From: Dysidea avara
Lineage: Eukaryota; Porifera; Demospongiae; Dictyoceratida; Dysideidae
NCBI RefSeq assembly: GCF_963678975.1
Contig: NC_089274.1
Span: 26,015,053-26,079,052 of the forward strand
Direction: 5' to 3'
DNA: 64,000 nt
Positions within the stretch are counted from its first letter, which is position 1; each line of letters starts with the position of its first letter. Below, piece by piece: positions 34,396 to 45,699 of this stretch. The notes under the pieces were generated by a model. The model made no database searches and was not told where the DNA came from. It saw nothing but the letters and a program-made list of their open reading frames with translations. Made by a program: the position numbers and the translations under genes.

Positions 34396-37300
34396 ATGTC
34401 TTGCAATCAAGTTCCTTTACTTGCACTCAACACCATATTGGTATTTGCTGCATGGGTGTTGAGTTGGGATGGAAGAAGTTTTGGAGTACCTTACATCAGT
34501 GACGGTAAGCTCAGGCCTGCCAACCTGGAAAGTAAAAAAAATCTTGAGATTTCTGTACCTTTATTGTAGTATTGCAGTGTGTAGTAAAAAAAAACTGGTA
34601 GATGCTATGCTGAGACCAAAAAAAAAAAAAAAAAAAAAAAAAAAAGGTCTCGACTTTTCTCAAAAACCGTGAGATTCGATCTGCTGCCCTTGAGCAGGGT
34701 AGTAAAACCGTGAGACTCACGGTAAATCCGTGAGAGTTGGCAGGCCTGTAAGCTTTACAAAACTTTTAATGTCATATTGTGCAGGGAGACGTTTGCAACA
34801 CTCTTGCAATCAAGTTGCAATGCATCATGTGTATGCATGTGTTACCCAGGAGAGCTTGTACATAGTAAGAAGATAATTGACACATTTATTAATTGTTTAT
34901 ATGACATTGCATCATACACACACACTGGACACAAATAGAATGCTATCCATTACGGACTCATAACATAATAATAAAGTAGCACCTGGTTTGCAAGTAGGCA
35001 CTTCTATCAGAACTAGAGAGTGGCACTCAAATATGTCCTGTACTACGATCAGTGGTGTACTAAATCCGGGCTTTCGAACACTGTAGTGTATTACTGAAAA
35101 GATCAAAATACTCTAATAGAGCAGTCAATGTGATGACTCTAATAAAGCAGCCACAGTGCTCAGAAGCAGTGTAGCCAACTATGTAGATATAAAAATAAGG
35201 ATTTTGATTATCAGTGATATAATAGGAGGCAGCCAAGTAGTGACCTTTTTTTTTTTCTCTCTTACCAAATTATCTAGCCTGGTATCAGTGTTTGTCTAGT
35301 TACGCCACTGATTATGATCTCCTCTTCTTGTCAAAGTCAAGTTAGAATTTGCAGTTGATTGGAGGACCAGCACAATTCATCAGTAGTTTTAGATTACAAA
35401 ATTATTACAGTTGTCAAGTGCATTTTAGTAAGGTCAAGGTTTATGTTTTAGTTGACCAAGATTAGAGTACGGAATAGAGTAAACCCTCCTTCTCCCCTCC
35501 TTGCAGAACTGCATCTGATAGGTTGATTGGTTGGACTCTTGCTTCTTGCTCTTGCTATTTAATTAACACGAATAATATTTTCAGATGGAGAATTGTATTT
35601 CAATCATGATGACCTACATGTAGTACATTCCAAGGAGGAAATTGTGGCAGTGATTAAACGTGCTCATGATGAACACCTCAAGATACGTGTGCTAGGTTCA
35701 GGACACTCATGGTCACCAGTAGCAACCAGTGATGGACTCATCATGTCATTATATCACTATCATGGGCTGGTGAGTCATGACATGGAGAAGAAGCAGGTGA
35801 CATTACGTGGGGGAACCACCCTGGCAGAGATGAATGGTATACTAGATGGACTAGGATTAGGCTTGAGTAACCTTCCTTCAATATCTGCCCAAACCATTGC
35901 TGGAACTATTGCTACAGGTATGTGCACATGTTACTACTGCATAAGCTGCATTGTGTGTGTGCTCACCCAATTGTGCTCACTCATCAGGTGTGGCCTAGTT
36001 AGATTTTAAATTCCTTAATTTCACCCATGACACTAGTCCTGCCCTAAACTCCAAGAACCTGAAATAGTGCATGTAATTCCAATGCTCTCTGGGCAGCAAT
36101 GCTAAGTTACAGCTACTTGCTCTTTGTAGGCTTCTCTGTTCATATGTGTACATACATGCATATCATAGACCCTTCATAACATAACTTGTTGATATGTTTT
36201 GTATTACTGTAGCTACCCATGGGACTGGCATCAAGTTTGGTAACCTAGCAACATTTGTTACTAGTTTTGAGCTTGTAACAGGAACAGGAGAGGTACTTAA
36301 CTCATGATTGTATGATTGTGTTAATGACAGTACTAGTGAGTTGTGTGGGTGCATGTAACATTCTACTAACCGATCTTACCAGTTGTCTGTGTATGTCAGT
36401 ACATGTGTCCAGTTTTTATCTACATACCAAAATATCAACAATCCAGTACAGTGGAACCTCAGTTATTCAAACCCTTTGGGAACAGGGGTAGTCCATAAGC
36501 CTGAAAGTCCATACCTGTGAAACTGTGTGTAAAAACAGTCACTACTCTAATAGAGCAGTCATTTCTGTAGTTCGGTTAACCAAGAATAAGTGGGTTCCAA
36601 ATAACTGAGGGGTTCCACTGTATAGACAACTCGTCCGTGTACTGCATGACATTGCACAGTACACCAACCCATATCCAAGATCCAATGGTATATACTACAG
36701 TCAATTGCACAATTCTTACTATGCTGTAGCATACAGTATATCTGTAAGACCAGTTGTTAGTAACTTTCTGCATATCTAACAGATTTAGGACAAAAGTGAC
36801 TTAATTTGGCACCACTGAAAATCATTTTCCTTCTCTTTCAAATTAATCACACACTAGTGCGGTGTGCCACCTTCCTTGGCCACACAACATACTACTGTGT
36901 GTTGTTTTGATTTATGACATGACAGGATATTGCAAGAATGAGCTCTACCCACTTTTGGTAACTTTATTTTACATTGCTGACCGAAAATATACACAAAAAA
37001 ATTGTTAATAGTTCCAAGGTACATTGTTGTAATTAAATATGTTCATAATCCAACAGATAATCAAAGTCAGTCCTGATCAAAACACTGACATATTCAAGGC
37101 TGGACTGGTCAGTATTGGTCTGTTAGGAGTAGTCACAGAGGTCACTCTGCAGTGTGAAGATGCCTTCAACCTACGTGAGGTGCGGGAGCCAAAAACTGTC
37201 GAGCAATGTTTAGCCGAGATGCCCACTATAATAACAAGATCTGAACATGTCAAGTATTGGATTGAGTACCACTCCAACACATGTGCTGTATATGAAGTGA

Positions 37301-38860
37301 ACCGTACCACAGAAGAACCACGTGATAATGTCCCACAAGCTCTGTTGGATTTTATGATGCACATATCTAATTTCTTTCAGTGGATAATGTCAGTCATCCC
37401 TCCCTCCACTCCTTATCTTATGAAGGCTCTTATTGGTACTGGAGTAGTGTTTCCACCCCACACTAGAGTGGACCACAGTCCAAATGTGTTCAACATACCA
37501 CACAGAGTTGATGGCCACCCAGAAACTGAGATAGCAATCGATGTTAAGGATTGTGTTGCAGGAATAAAAACCCTATTACAAATGATCAAGGAAGACAATA
37601 TACCAGTGAACCATATAATAGAGGTATGTGTGTACTGAAGCTTTTTAGTAATGATGCCACAATATATGGTTGTAATGTGATGACAGAGAAATAATCTGCT
37701 AGGAATGAGAATTTTTCACTACACAAGAACCATCTCGAAATAACATAACTTGGGACTCCTTATTGATTGAGGAATGTCTATTGTTTGTCCTATACACGTA
37801 GCTTAAATACTATCTTACAATACAAGTACTATAGTGATCATGAAGGTTGTTTTTGTCAAAATATCAGGATTGAGGAAAATAATTTATGATCTCACCACCT
37901 GTTTAATAATAAGCCTACCTAATTACATCTAGTAGGTCCCAAATGCAACTAAAGTGGACCTCATTGAAGCCTTATCTTTTATGATCTGATGTATTTAAGG
38001 AGAAATGATTGCCATAATTTGCTCTTTATTTCATTGTAAAATAATGTTCATATGCAAAAATTATACGATTTTTTCACAATTTTTTGCACATTTGCATTTT
38101 AAAGATACTTACCAAACATTAGCTGCATGTGGGGCCTACTGCCTTTAATACTTATATTGGCTTTCAACTAAGACACAGTAAGCATCAAAGAACATGGCTA
38201 GTCACTGGCTACATCCTTTATCACTGTAGCTCAGGGGCTCCCAAAGAATGGTGTAGCAACACTCTACTTTACTTAAAATTCCTTTGATGTGGTAGAAGGA
38301 ATGTATATGATTAACAAATAATTGACTTTGATGTTTGTAGTAAATTGACTGTTTTACCGCTCTACTTTATTTTGCTGGGGAAACCTCTAGATCTGTTAGA
38401 TCGAAATATTCTAATAGAGCAGTCACATAAACCACATACATAGACAAAATTCATTTACTGTGAATCATGTGAAAATTTAATAATTATCATGAAACTTTTT
38501 GCATGAAAATAAAGCAGTCATAGTATGGTGTCTGTTATTGCAACTTTGTTTCAGGTGCGATTTGTAAAATCTGACAATATTTGGTTAAGTCCAAACTACC
38601 AGAGAGACTCATGTCACATTACACAATTACTCTACTCTCCTAGTGAAGAAGTGAAACACAAATATTTTAAGAAATTCCATCATACAATGGAGCAGTTTAA
38701 TGGCCGGCCACACTGGGGCAAGGAGTTTGGTGTCACTGTCAAACAACTGAAAAAATTGTATCCTAAATTTGTAGACTTCCTTGCAGTGCGCAGAAAGATA
38801 GATCCTGATGGAATATTTGTAAATCTATTTCTAAATCAACAGCTTGGATTGAAATACTAG
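34396..38860 (+). CDS. L-gulonolactone oxidase-like flavoprotein (5 exons)
   Basis: Exons 34396-34504, 35585-35917, 36213-36292, 37057-37623 and 38555-38860 join in frame to give 464 residues, close to the roughly 440 of vertebrate GULO. GULO makes the last oxidation step of ascorbate synthesis, as a membrane-associated, FAD-linked enzyme of the secretory pathway. Seen here: a hydrophobic N-terminus (residues 5-22, signal or anchor), the FAD-binding segment with VLGSGHSWSP (H77 is the expected covalent FAD site), the loop GTIATATHGTGIKFGN, GLVSIGLLGVVTEVTLQC, and the C-terminal HWGK at 416-419 of the ALO domain. All junctions are GT-AG (for example CTACAG then GTATGT, and TTTCAG then GTGCG). 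A MITE sits exactly at the exon 1 donor. Other aldonolactone oxidases share the fold, so the substrate is inferred. Fragments of a dead second copy follow at 39.3 and 41.8 kb. Confidence 0.88.
34513..34747. mobile_element. MITE inserted at an exon-intron junction, duplicating the splice donor
   Basis: Inverted ends read AGGCCTGCCAAC and its complement. Flanks are GTAAGCTC (34505-34512) and GTAAGCTT (34748-34755), a 7-of-8 duplication in the hAT size range; the perfect core is TAAGCT. The duplicated word is the splice donor of exon 1 of the oxidase gene, so a usable donor remains directly after the exon. It contains a poly-A run (34,619-34,645). Confidence 0.75.
36449..36620. mobile_element. 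pogo-like MITE with TA duplication
   Basis: Inverted ends are CAGTGGAACCTCAGTTAT and the near-complement ATAACTGAGGGGTTCCACTG, flanked by TA on each side. It is 172 bp long, in intron 3 of the oxidase gene, and contains the TACTCTAATAGAGCAGTCA motif at 36,543. Confidence 0.85.
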
Positions 38861-39256
38861 TGAATTTAAAGATTTTTGACTAAGTGTTTCAAAAACTTTG
38901 TATTAATTGTTATTTTTATTTGTGTTGATAGCTGTGACATGAAGACCTATGTTCAATTCCTGTGACACAAATGCTTTCTTTGCCCAGTCAGTAAGTATTG
39001 TCTCATGAAACAGGATTGTCTGTGTATGGTGGGCTGCATTATAATATTTTTGTATGTGTGCAGGTACATTATGTTCAGTATGGCTAATTTGCGTTGTATG
39101 TATCCTAATATCGCAACTGTATAGTATAGCCTGGTCATGTTCACCTAATGCTCCAATAAAAGTCAATAACATCAAAGTAATGGACATGCATAATACTCCA
39201 CTCAACAAAATACTATCAATTGTAACTCAGCATAAAAAAAAGAGGACCTGTAGTAT

Positions 39257-39456
39257 GTTAAACACATTAGGGCTGTGGTCCACTCTAGTGTGGGGTGGAA
39301 ACACTACTCCAGTACCAGTAAGAGCCTTTATAAGATAAGATGTTGAGGGAGGGATGACTGACATTATCCACTGAAAGAAATTAGATTTGTGCATCACAAA
39401 ATCTAACAGGGTACGTGGGACATTATCACATGGTTCTTCCGTGGTATGGTTCACTT
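39257..39456 (-). pseudogene. Fragment of a second gulonolactone oxidase-like gene (exon 4), inverted
   Basis: Read on the minus strand, this matches about 37,290-37,500 of the oxidase gene at roughly 90 percent identity by eye (TTEEPCDNVP, FFQWIMSVIPPS, GVVFPPHTRVDHSPN). It has no splice context and ends abruptly. Confidence 0.85.
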
Positions 39457-39560
39457 AATGAAGTAGGAATCCAAGTGATAAAAGTAGTGAAACAAAAGAT
39501 GAATGATGGTATTACAGCATAGCTCTATGAGAAATCCTTACATTGGCATGTTATAATCAC
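39455..39560. repeat. MITE family GAAGTAGG, partial copy
   Basis: The left end ATGAAGTAGGAATCCAAG and the inner GAAACAAAAGATGAATGATG match the repeat at 3.1 kb in one orientation. The right half is missing. Confidence 0.6.
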
Positions 39561-40164
39561 GACACAGTAGTGTGTCGTGCGGCCAAGAAGCTGGAGTGCC
39601 ACACTATGAATATATTGACGGAAAGCGTGATTTTCACACATATGTAGCTCTGTGATCCCTTATCCGATTGCAACTAAATTTGGTACAGAAGTGCCTGCCA
39701 GAAAGGGGAGTCTACATACCAAATTTGAAGAAAATTGCCCCAGCCATTTCCGAGATACGAGCAGCCAAAATTTCATTTTAATTTCTTTGTTTTTTTCTTC
39801 TTCTTTTCGCACACTTTTCCTACCAGGTAAACTGCTTGGAAGAGTGAGCTTAACCAGTTTATAGATGGAGTAATCATCATAGAAAGTCCATGGGGTAGTA
39901 TAGAAGAATTGTAGTATGAGAGATCCAACTATGTGTAGCAAGTGTGCGATTGAGATACTCTAATAGTGCAGTCATCCTATTAGAGCATTCAGTTTGTATA
40001 CAGTTCAACTTACTTACATAAATTATATAGTTACTTCAGTGTGTTCTATTATTACAATAATGACATTTTTTATTCATTTGATACTGTTTTTGTTGTTGAA
40101 GAAAAAATCACAGGACTTCATAGCTACCAGCAACTGTATACACTGTAGATAAACTGGATGCTGC

Positions 40165-40431
40165 CTGAATGGAGAATTTAACTACAAACAGTCACCCTGT
40201 AAAGAGTTCAACTACATATAATCAGTAGAAAGTGTTGCTTCAAACAAGTCACACTATAGAGAGTTCAGCTATAAGCTAGTCACCTGGCAAGAATTCAGCT
40301 ATATACAAGTCACCCTGTAGAGAATTTAGCTACAAACAAATTACCTTTAGAGAGTGCTACAAACATGTTACCCAGTAGTAAGTTCAGCTACAAACAGGTC
40401 ACCCTCTAGAAAGTTCAGCTACCAACAAATC

Positions 40432-40476
<45 letters not shown>

Positions 40477-40725
40477 AGAATTCAGCTACAAAAAAAAACA
40501 TTGTGTAGAGTATTCAGCTACAAACAAATTACCTTTAGAGTGTTCTGCTATAAATAAGCTACCCATAAAAGAGTTCAGCTACAAACAAGTCACCCAGTAG
40601 AGAGTCCGGCTACAAACAAGTCACCCTGTGTAGAGCTCAACTACAAGCAAATCAAAGTTATGCTATAAGCTAGTCGCCCAGCAAAGAATTCAGAAGTGAT
40701 ATAGTAGAGAGTTCAGCTACAGATA
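40165..40725. repeat. Degenerate minisatellite, unit about 31 bp
   Basis: Around sixteen diverged units share words such as GAGTTCAGCTACAAACAAG and TCACCCTGTAGA. A (TA)n tract at 40,436-40,473 interrupts the array. Units vary in length and sequence with no constant repeat and unique spacer, so this is not CRISPR. Confidence 0.85.
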
Positions 40726-41073
40726 ACTTCTGTAACTAAATTATGTAGTAGATTAAAGTAACTACAGTAATATAACCAAGAGTTCATAATATAAGTAAGG
40801 GAGTTGTATTATGAACTCTTGATATAATAGTTACATAGTAATTTGTAACATTAACTGTCCAAAATTGCAATAAGTTGGATAATTACATTCTTTTGGCCAG
40901 GTGAGAAAATTTCATTATATATACAAGTACAATTATAAAAAAATGTACGTTCAACTCTACAACTGCTTTACATCTTGTTTCTTCTTCCTGTAGTAAAAAA
41001 AGACAGGTAAAAAGAAGCCCCAAAGCTGGCCTGTGCCAGCTTTGAAGTATACAAATACAAAAAAAGTGATATC

Positions 41074-41410
41074 TAATCCAAAACAGCTAAGCTGTGAAAA
41101 AGGGTGTGGCCCCCAAAAAGCCATGGTGAAAAAAGATGCAAAATCCAAGTTGGCAGCCAAGAAATGGCTGTGATGGTATACGAAAAAGGCAAAAATTTTA
41201 ATAATGACAAATCAGGTGAATTTCTTGCTGAGTCCTAGTGAAACTTTGGAGGAGGCACTACAAATTCACCCAAATTGATGTTATTAAACTTTTGCCATTT
41301 CCCTGTACCATCACAGCCATTTCTTGGCCGCTAACTTGGATTTCACATCTTTTTTCACCATGGCTTTTTGGGGGCCACACCCTTTTTTACAGCTTGGCTG
41401 TTTTGGATTA
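41074..41410. repeat. Inverted-repeat element with arms of about 103 bp
   Basis: The arms 41074-41176 and 41308-41410 are inverted copies (TAATCCAAAACAGC at the left, GCTGTTTTGGATTA at the right; both include GGGTGTGGCCCCCAAAAAG or its complement). The plan is similar to the 'GGGTGCATCC ... GCAGCCAAGAA' sequence at 2.3 and 12.2 kb. Confidence 0.8.
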
Positions 41411-41419
41411 TAATTATTT

Positions 41420-41520
41420 TGTTGAATGCCAATGTAGGGATTTTCCCTCCAAGCTATGCTGTAATACCATCATTCATCTCTTGTTTCACTACTTTTTATT
41501 GCTTGGATCTCTCTAAGTAA
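41420..41520. repeat. MITE family GAAGTAGG, right-half copy
   Basis: It carries ATCATTCATCTCTTGTTTC and GCTTGGATC, matching the right half of the repeat at 3.1-3.3 kb. Confidence 0.55.
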
Positions 41521-41757
41521 ATAGTTTTTAGTGTACTGGTTTGTTCAGTTTTTGTTTTGTTATAGCATGCAGCTATTGACTGTTCTATTAGGGTGAGTGC
41601 TGTATTAGAGTAAATCATGTCAGCCTCTAGCTTACCAAGACTGAGGCATGGTCACTATTCTTTAAATACAACTAAACCAATAAGTAATTGGTCATCGTGT
41701 TCAAGGGTTTCCACACTTGATTGTTATTTATCAACCAAGATTGTTAATGGGCATGGC

Positions 41758-41930
41758 CTCTCTACTCTCCTAGTGAAGAAGTGAAACACACTTCGGCAAA
41801 GAGTTTGATGTCACTATATACCAGGCCATTGAAAATAATTGTACCTAAGTTTATAGTACAAAGCAAAGCAAGATGGATCCTGATAAAATACCATTTCTAA
41901 ATTAAATCAACAGCTTGAATTGAATTACTA
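41758..41930 (+). pseudogene. Fragment of a second gulonolactone oxidase-like gene (exon 5), with internal deletion
   Basis: Its start (CTCTACTCTCCTAGTGAAGA) and end match exon 5 of the oxidase gene, but about 70 bp are missing, including the HWGK codons' left side, and the frame is broken. Together with 39.3 kb it marks a decayed paralogue, now in two orientations. Confidence 0.8.
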
Positions 41931-42267
41931 ATTAATTTTGTGATTGTGTATGTGTTTATGCTTAAATCGCCTCTGACTAATCAGCTTAAACCAGTACATA
42001 GTGATGATACTATACGTAGTGGCCAATACATACATGTACATCAAGTTGACAGATCACTCTGGAATGAACATCCACAGCTTCAGTTTTGAACTTACTTGTA
42101 ATATACTTTTATGCAACTGGAAAGGCTGGTGTTTACATTAGGAGTAGCACCGGTAATCATGGAATCATGGATGCTAAACTAAGTTTCTTACTCACCATTA
42201 GATTGATAACAAAATGGTACTTATGATGGGATCTAACCATACTGTAACCACATGCAGGAGTAATATA

Positions 42268-42964
42268 CCGTATAAGCAGAAATTTTGGCAAACTGAATGT
42301 TTGGCAATTCCTTGATAAATTGCATTTGGCGAAAAATTAATTTGGTGGAATGTATTATGTGTACATGTGCATGTCAGCAAGCCTTTCAGTGACATGGAAT
42401 TCCAGCTGGAGTTACACGTGGTGAAAAAGTGTGTATGTGGCTGCCGGCTGTGGTATAAAATCAGGCGAAAGAAAACTGAAGATCGGAGTCGATAATTTCG
42501 AGGTCTACTCATCATTCCAGGAAGAGGGAGCACGCAGCAGAGATCTTGCGTGGAATATTACGCCCAATCACGTTACTTCCTTTCTCAGTGATGGCTACTG
42601 TATATGGATCAAATAAATTTTCATCCTCCATTTCACAAGTTGGATTGCAATTACTTATATTTAAGAGTCGCGACATGTACAAAATTAAACGGCTAGTAAA
42701 GATTGGCCCTCCCATCGTAGATACTAGCCTAGTATCTATGCTCCCATAGAGGCCGAACAGACGAAGCCATTGAAATCTAGACTTGTCACACAGACCATCA
42801 GCCAAGAAGAAAATGACAATAGCAAAAGTGGCTTCGATTTTCAGCAGGTCTTGACACGTGTACAATTCATATTATTACAGAAAAACTGACAAACAAATTT
42901 TAATTTGGCGATTTTGTAACAATTCACCAAATTTAATTCCATGCCAAAATTTCTACTTATACGG
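42268..42964. mobile_element. 697 bp MITE with ends CCGTATAAG and TA duplication
   Basis: Inverted ends are CCGTATAAGCAGAAATTTTG and the complement, flanked by TA. Frames inside (for example 42,431-42,616 on + and 42,512-42,865 on -) show no recognised domain; sequence from about 42,400 to 42,850 may be captured DNA. It is similar in plan to the elements at 29015 and 58043. Confidence 0.8.
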
Positions 42965-43435
42965 TATAAACAAGAGTTAATAATTAACTCTTGGTATAAA
43001 TGTAATCAGTGAGGGTTCTTGGTATCCTTTGATCAACATGTATGATTATACCTTAAAACTTCAACTGTGCACATATCATAATTCCTTGCTACACTGTACC
43101 AAAAATTCCTATAGGAGCTATAGAACATCAACAGAGATTATTGTTATATATATATATTATTTATTTGTAATTGCTTCATCATACAATGACGATTATGCAA
43201 TAATTTGTTATATTATGATTTCACAACAGTGTGCATTGAGTGGTACAGCTATACCATAACAAGTACACAGTGCAATTCTATGTGTGTCTACAAAACTAGC
43301 AGGTATACATAGTTAATAGTGTGTAAGGTCGTGACATGTGCATATAATCACATAGGGTGAAAAAGAATAGAAATAAAGATGAATGTATTAGCTTAAGGTA
43401 ATTTGATATACACAGTTAAAAATCTATCGAAGGTT

Positions 43436-45699
43436 CTAATTCAGTGCAGTACCACAATCACATTCTTGGGGATTAGTTACGTTAGTGGCTCGAGCCAAGT
43501 TAAATCTCCAGCATCTTGTTCCATTTGTACTAGGATCATTCTGGGCAAAGCGACACCGATTTTCTTTATTTATTCTTTCATTGAAAGAATCTGCTAAGTT
43601 GCGATTTCCCTCTCTCATTTTCTGGTAAGTAAACAACAACTGCTGAATTCTACCACCTTGCAAAGCAGTCTTTAGTTCTTTTAGTGTTTCATCATCAGGG
43701 TGGTTATAGTATCTGCTGTTAGTGCTGACTACACATACCTCAGTTTTTATCTGAGCAAGAAATTCTCTAGGATTATTGTGTTTTGACCCATGATGTGGCA
43801 TGTCTATGTACTTGAAATTGTAATAACCATTTGGACGTAAATGTTGTGCAAGAGTGGCATTTTCTGCTACTACATTTTGAAGGCCTCTAATAATCTTTCT
43901 TCCTGGTGTATCACCAGTCAATAATGCATATATATACCTTGTGGTCCCACCTTCACTTATTTGACACTCAATAAGAAGAGATGCAGAAGCCCTGTTAGGT
44001 GACGTTAATCTCATTTTGTTAGCAGCAGTTCTACGACTCTTATCAATTGCACTAGGGGTAAGCATAAAAATGCGTAAACCTTGTTTGGTAATGATAGGTG
44101 TGTTTGGGTTAGCAACCAAATCTTCCAATATTAAACCTCTTGGCAGTCTTTCATGAGCAAGATTATACAAACTTTTTCCATTTCGTGGTGATTTGAACCT
44201 TGCAGCAGGATCCTGTGGATGCATGGTATACAGTGTGCCAATTTCAATGGGAATGCTCACATCTTCAAACAATCCCAAAATACCTACAATATGATCATCA
44301 TCATAATGTGTGACAACTACCACGTCAAGGCATTGGTCCATTGGCAGTCGATGGACAGTTTCCCAAAAACAAGGTGGATCTTTTAGAGGACCACCATCAA
44401 CCAACATGTTGAAGTCATTCCAGTGAAATAGAGTACTATCACCATTAGATGCAGGGAACACTATTAGATGAGGGTCATCTATCAAGCACTGTGCAACAGG
44501 TTCTCTAGGCAGTAATCTGAGTGGGGCTGACAATGAAGGTAATTTTGCCTTGTAGTTTTCGATGACTGGATACAATTCAGGAAGAATCCCTGTTGCATAA
44601 AGAGGACCTGCAGAAAAGGGTACTATTGACACTTCGTAGTTCACACAGCCAGTAAATCCTCTGCATTGAATTTGTTGCACTATACTGTAAATTTGTAAGG
44701 TAATAAAGTGGTTTAATTTAACCCAACCACTAAACAACTGGTCATCTTCTGGTTCATTATCAGAAGCAATCTCTATTGCTTTTGAAATAGTATCATTATC
44801 ATCTAGATCACTATAGTCAGTGATAAGAGACTGCAAAATCTCCTTTAGTTCAGTCATTTGTGAGGACAACTCCAAGCTAAGACAGCCAATTAAGAAGTTT
44901 AAGCAATTAATATCTTTCGCAAATCCAAAGCCATAACAACAGTTCAACAAGATATGTATTTTGAGGTAATGCTGTGGCATTACAGCTTTCAGAACTGCTA
45001 GAAGATCAGATCCTGAAAATCTATCATCTCCACGAAGAACCCAGCTACCACTGCCTTTTTCACCATGCCCACTATAAATAAAAGTAAGGGAGATGCCACT
45101 ACACTGTGGTATATATGTAGACAGTACACATTTCAATTTTTCAGCTTTTGGAACCATCAGCAATGTAAAGACACCTTTTTCAGTATGGCACCGACCATAA
45201 CCATTATGCATATGTGAGTCATAAAGCTTTTGCAAATCATTATCTGTGAGGCCAGCAATATGTGCAACAATTTTCACATCCATTTCCAGTTGTTCCTCCA
45301 AACCATTTGCATCACCAACCACCAGCATGTAATGGTGGTAACCAATTTCATGACAGACCACATCGATAGCTCTTGTAGCATCATTATCTACACCAAGAAA
45401 TGAACCATGACGATAGAACACAAATAGTATTTCACTATCCAAAAACTCTGCAATGCATTGCTCAACTTTTATAATATATGGTTTCTCAATGAGACCGTTA
45501 GCCCATTTAATGTTTAGTCTTCTTAATTTTCGTCCTTCAACATGTGTGAAAGAGGCCACTTTAGGAACACACGGATAGTTTCCATGGAGCCTCTCAATAT
45601 TCCCTATACCTGCTTCCATTGATATGACTACAGTGCCAAAGGTAGTTACATCGTTAACAATACTATCAAATATCCTCTGCACATTGTCCTTGTGTTCAT
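43436..45699 (-). CDS. Caspase-like / metallo-beta-lactamase fusion protein (large 3' exon)
   Basis: One uninterrupted frame of about 754 codons on the minus strand. Numbering from the upstream limit of the open frame (45781): an N-terminal region of unknown fold (about 30-150); a caspase-like clan CD domain (about 150-300) with TFIYSGHG (His239) and HILLNCCYGFGF (Cys281/282); a linker; and a metallo-beta-lactamase domain (about 435-700) of ComEC/Rec2 type with ASNGDSTLFHW, MLVDGGP, VVVTHYDDDHIVGIL (H492, D494, D496, H497), LLTGD (622-624) and MPHHGSKHN (H663/664). Both catalytic sets look intact. The C-terminal 80 residues are Asn- and Cys-rich. The frame has no ATG before residue 55; a good acceptor (polypyrimidine, then ATATAG) lies at 45700, so an upstream exon ending in G is expected, but I could not find it. 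Likely a Cys protease effector coupled to a hydrolase; the function is inferred. See findings. Confidence 0.85.

Noticed and set aside
39652..39864. 70-residue + frame as a gene
   Set aside because: T-rich repeat-like sequence with no splice context; probably an unclassified repeat.
40165..40725. CRISPR-like array
   Set aside because: Repeats are degenerate and contiguous, with no constant-length unique spacers, in a eukaryotic setting.
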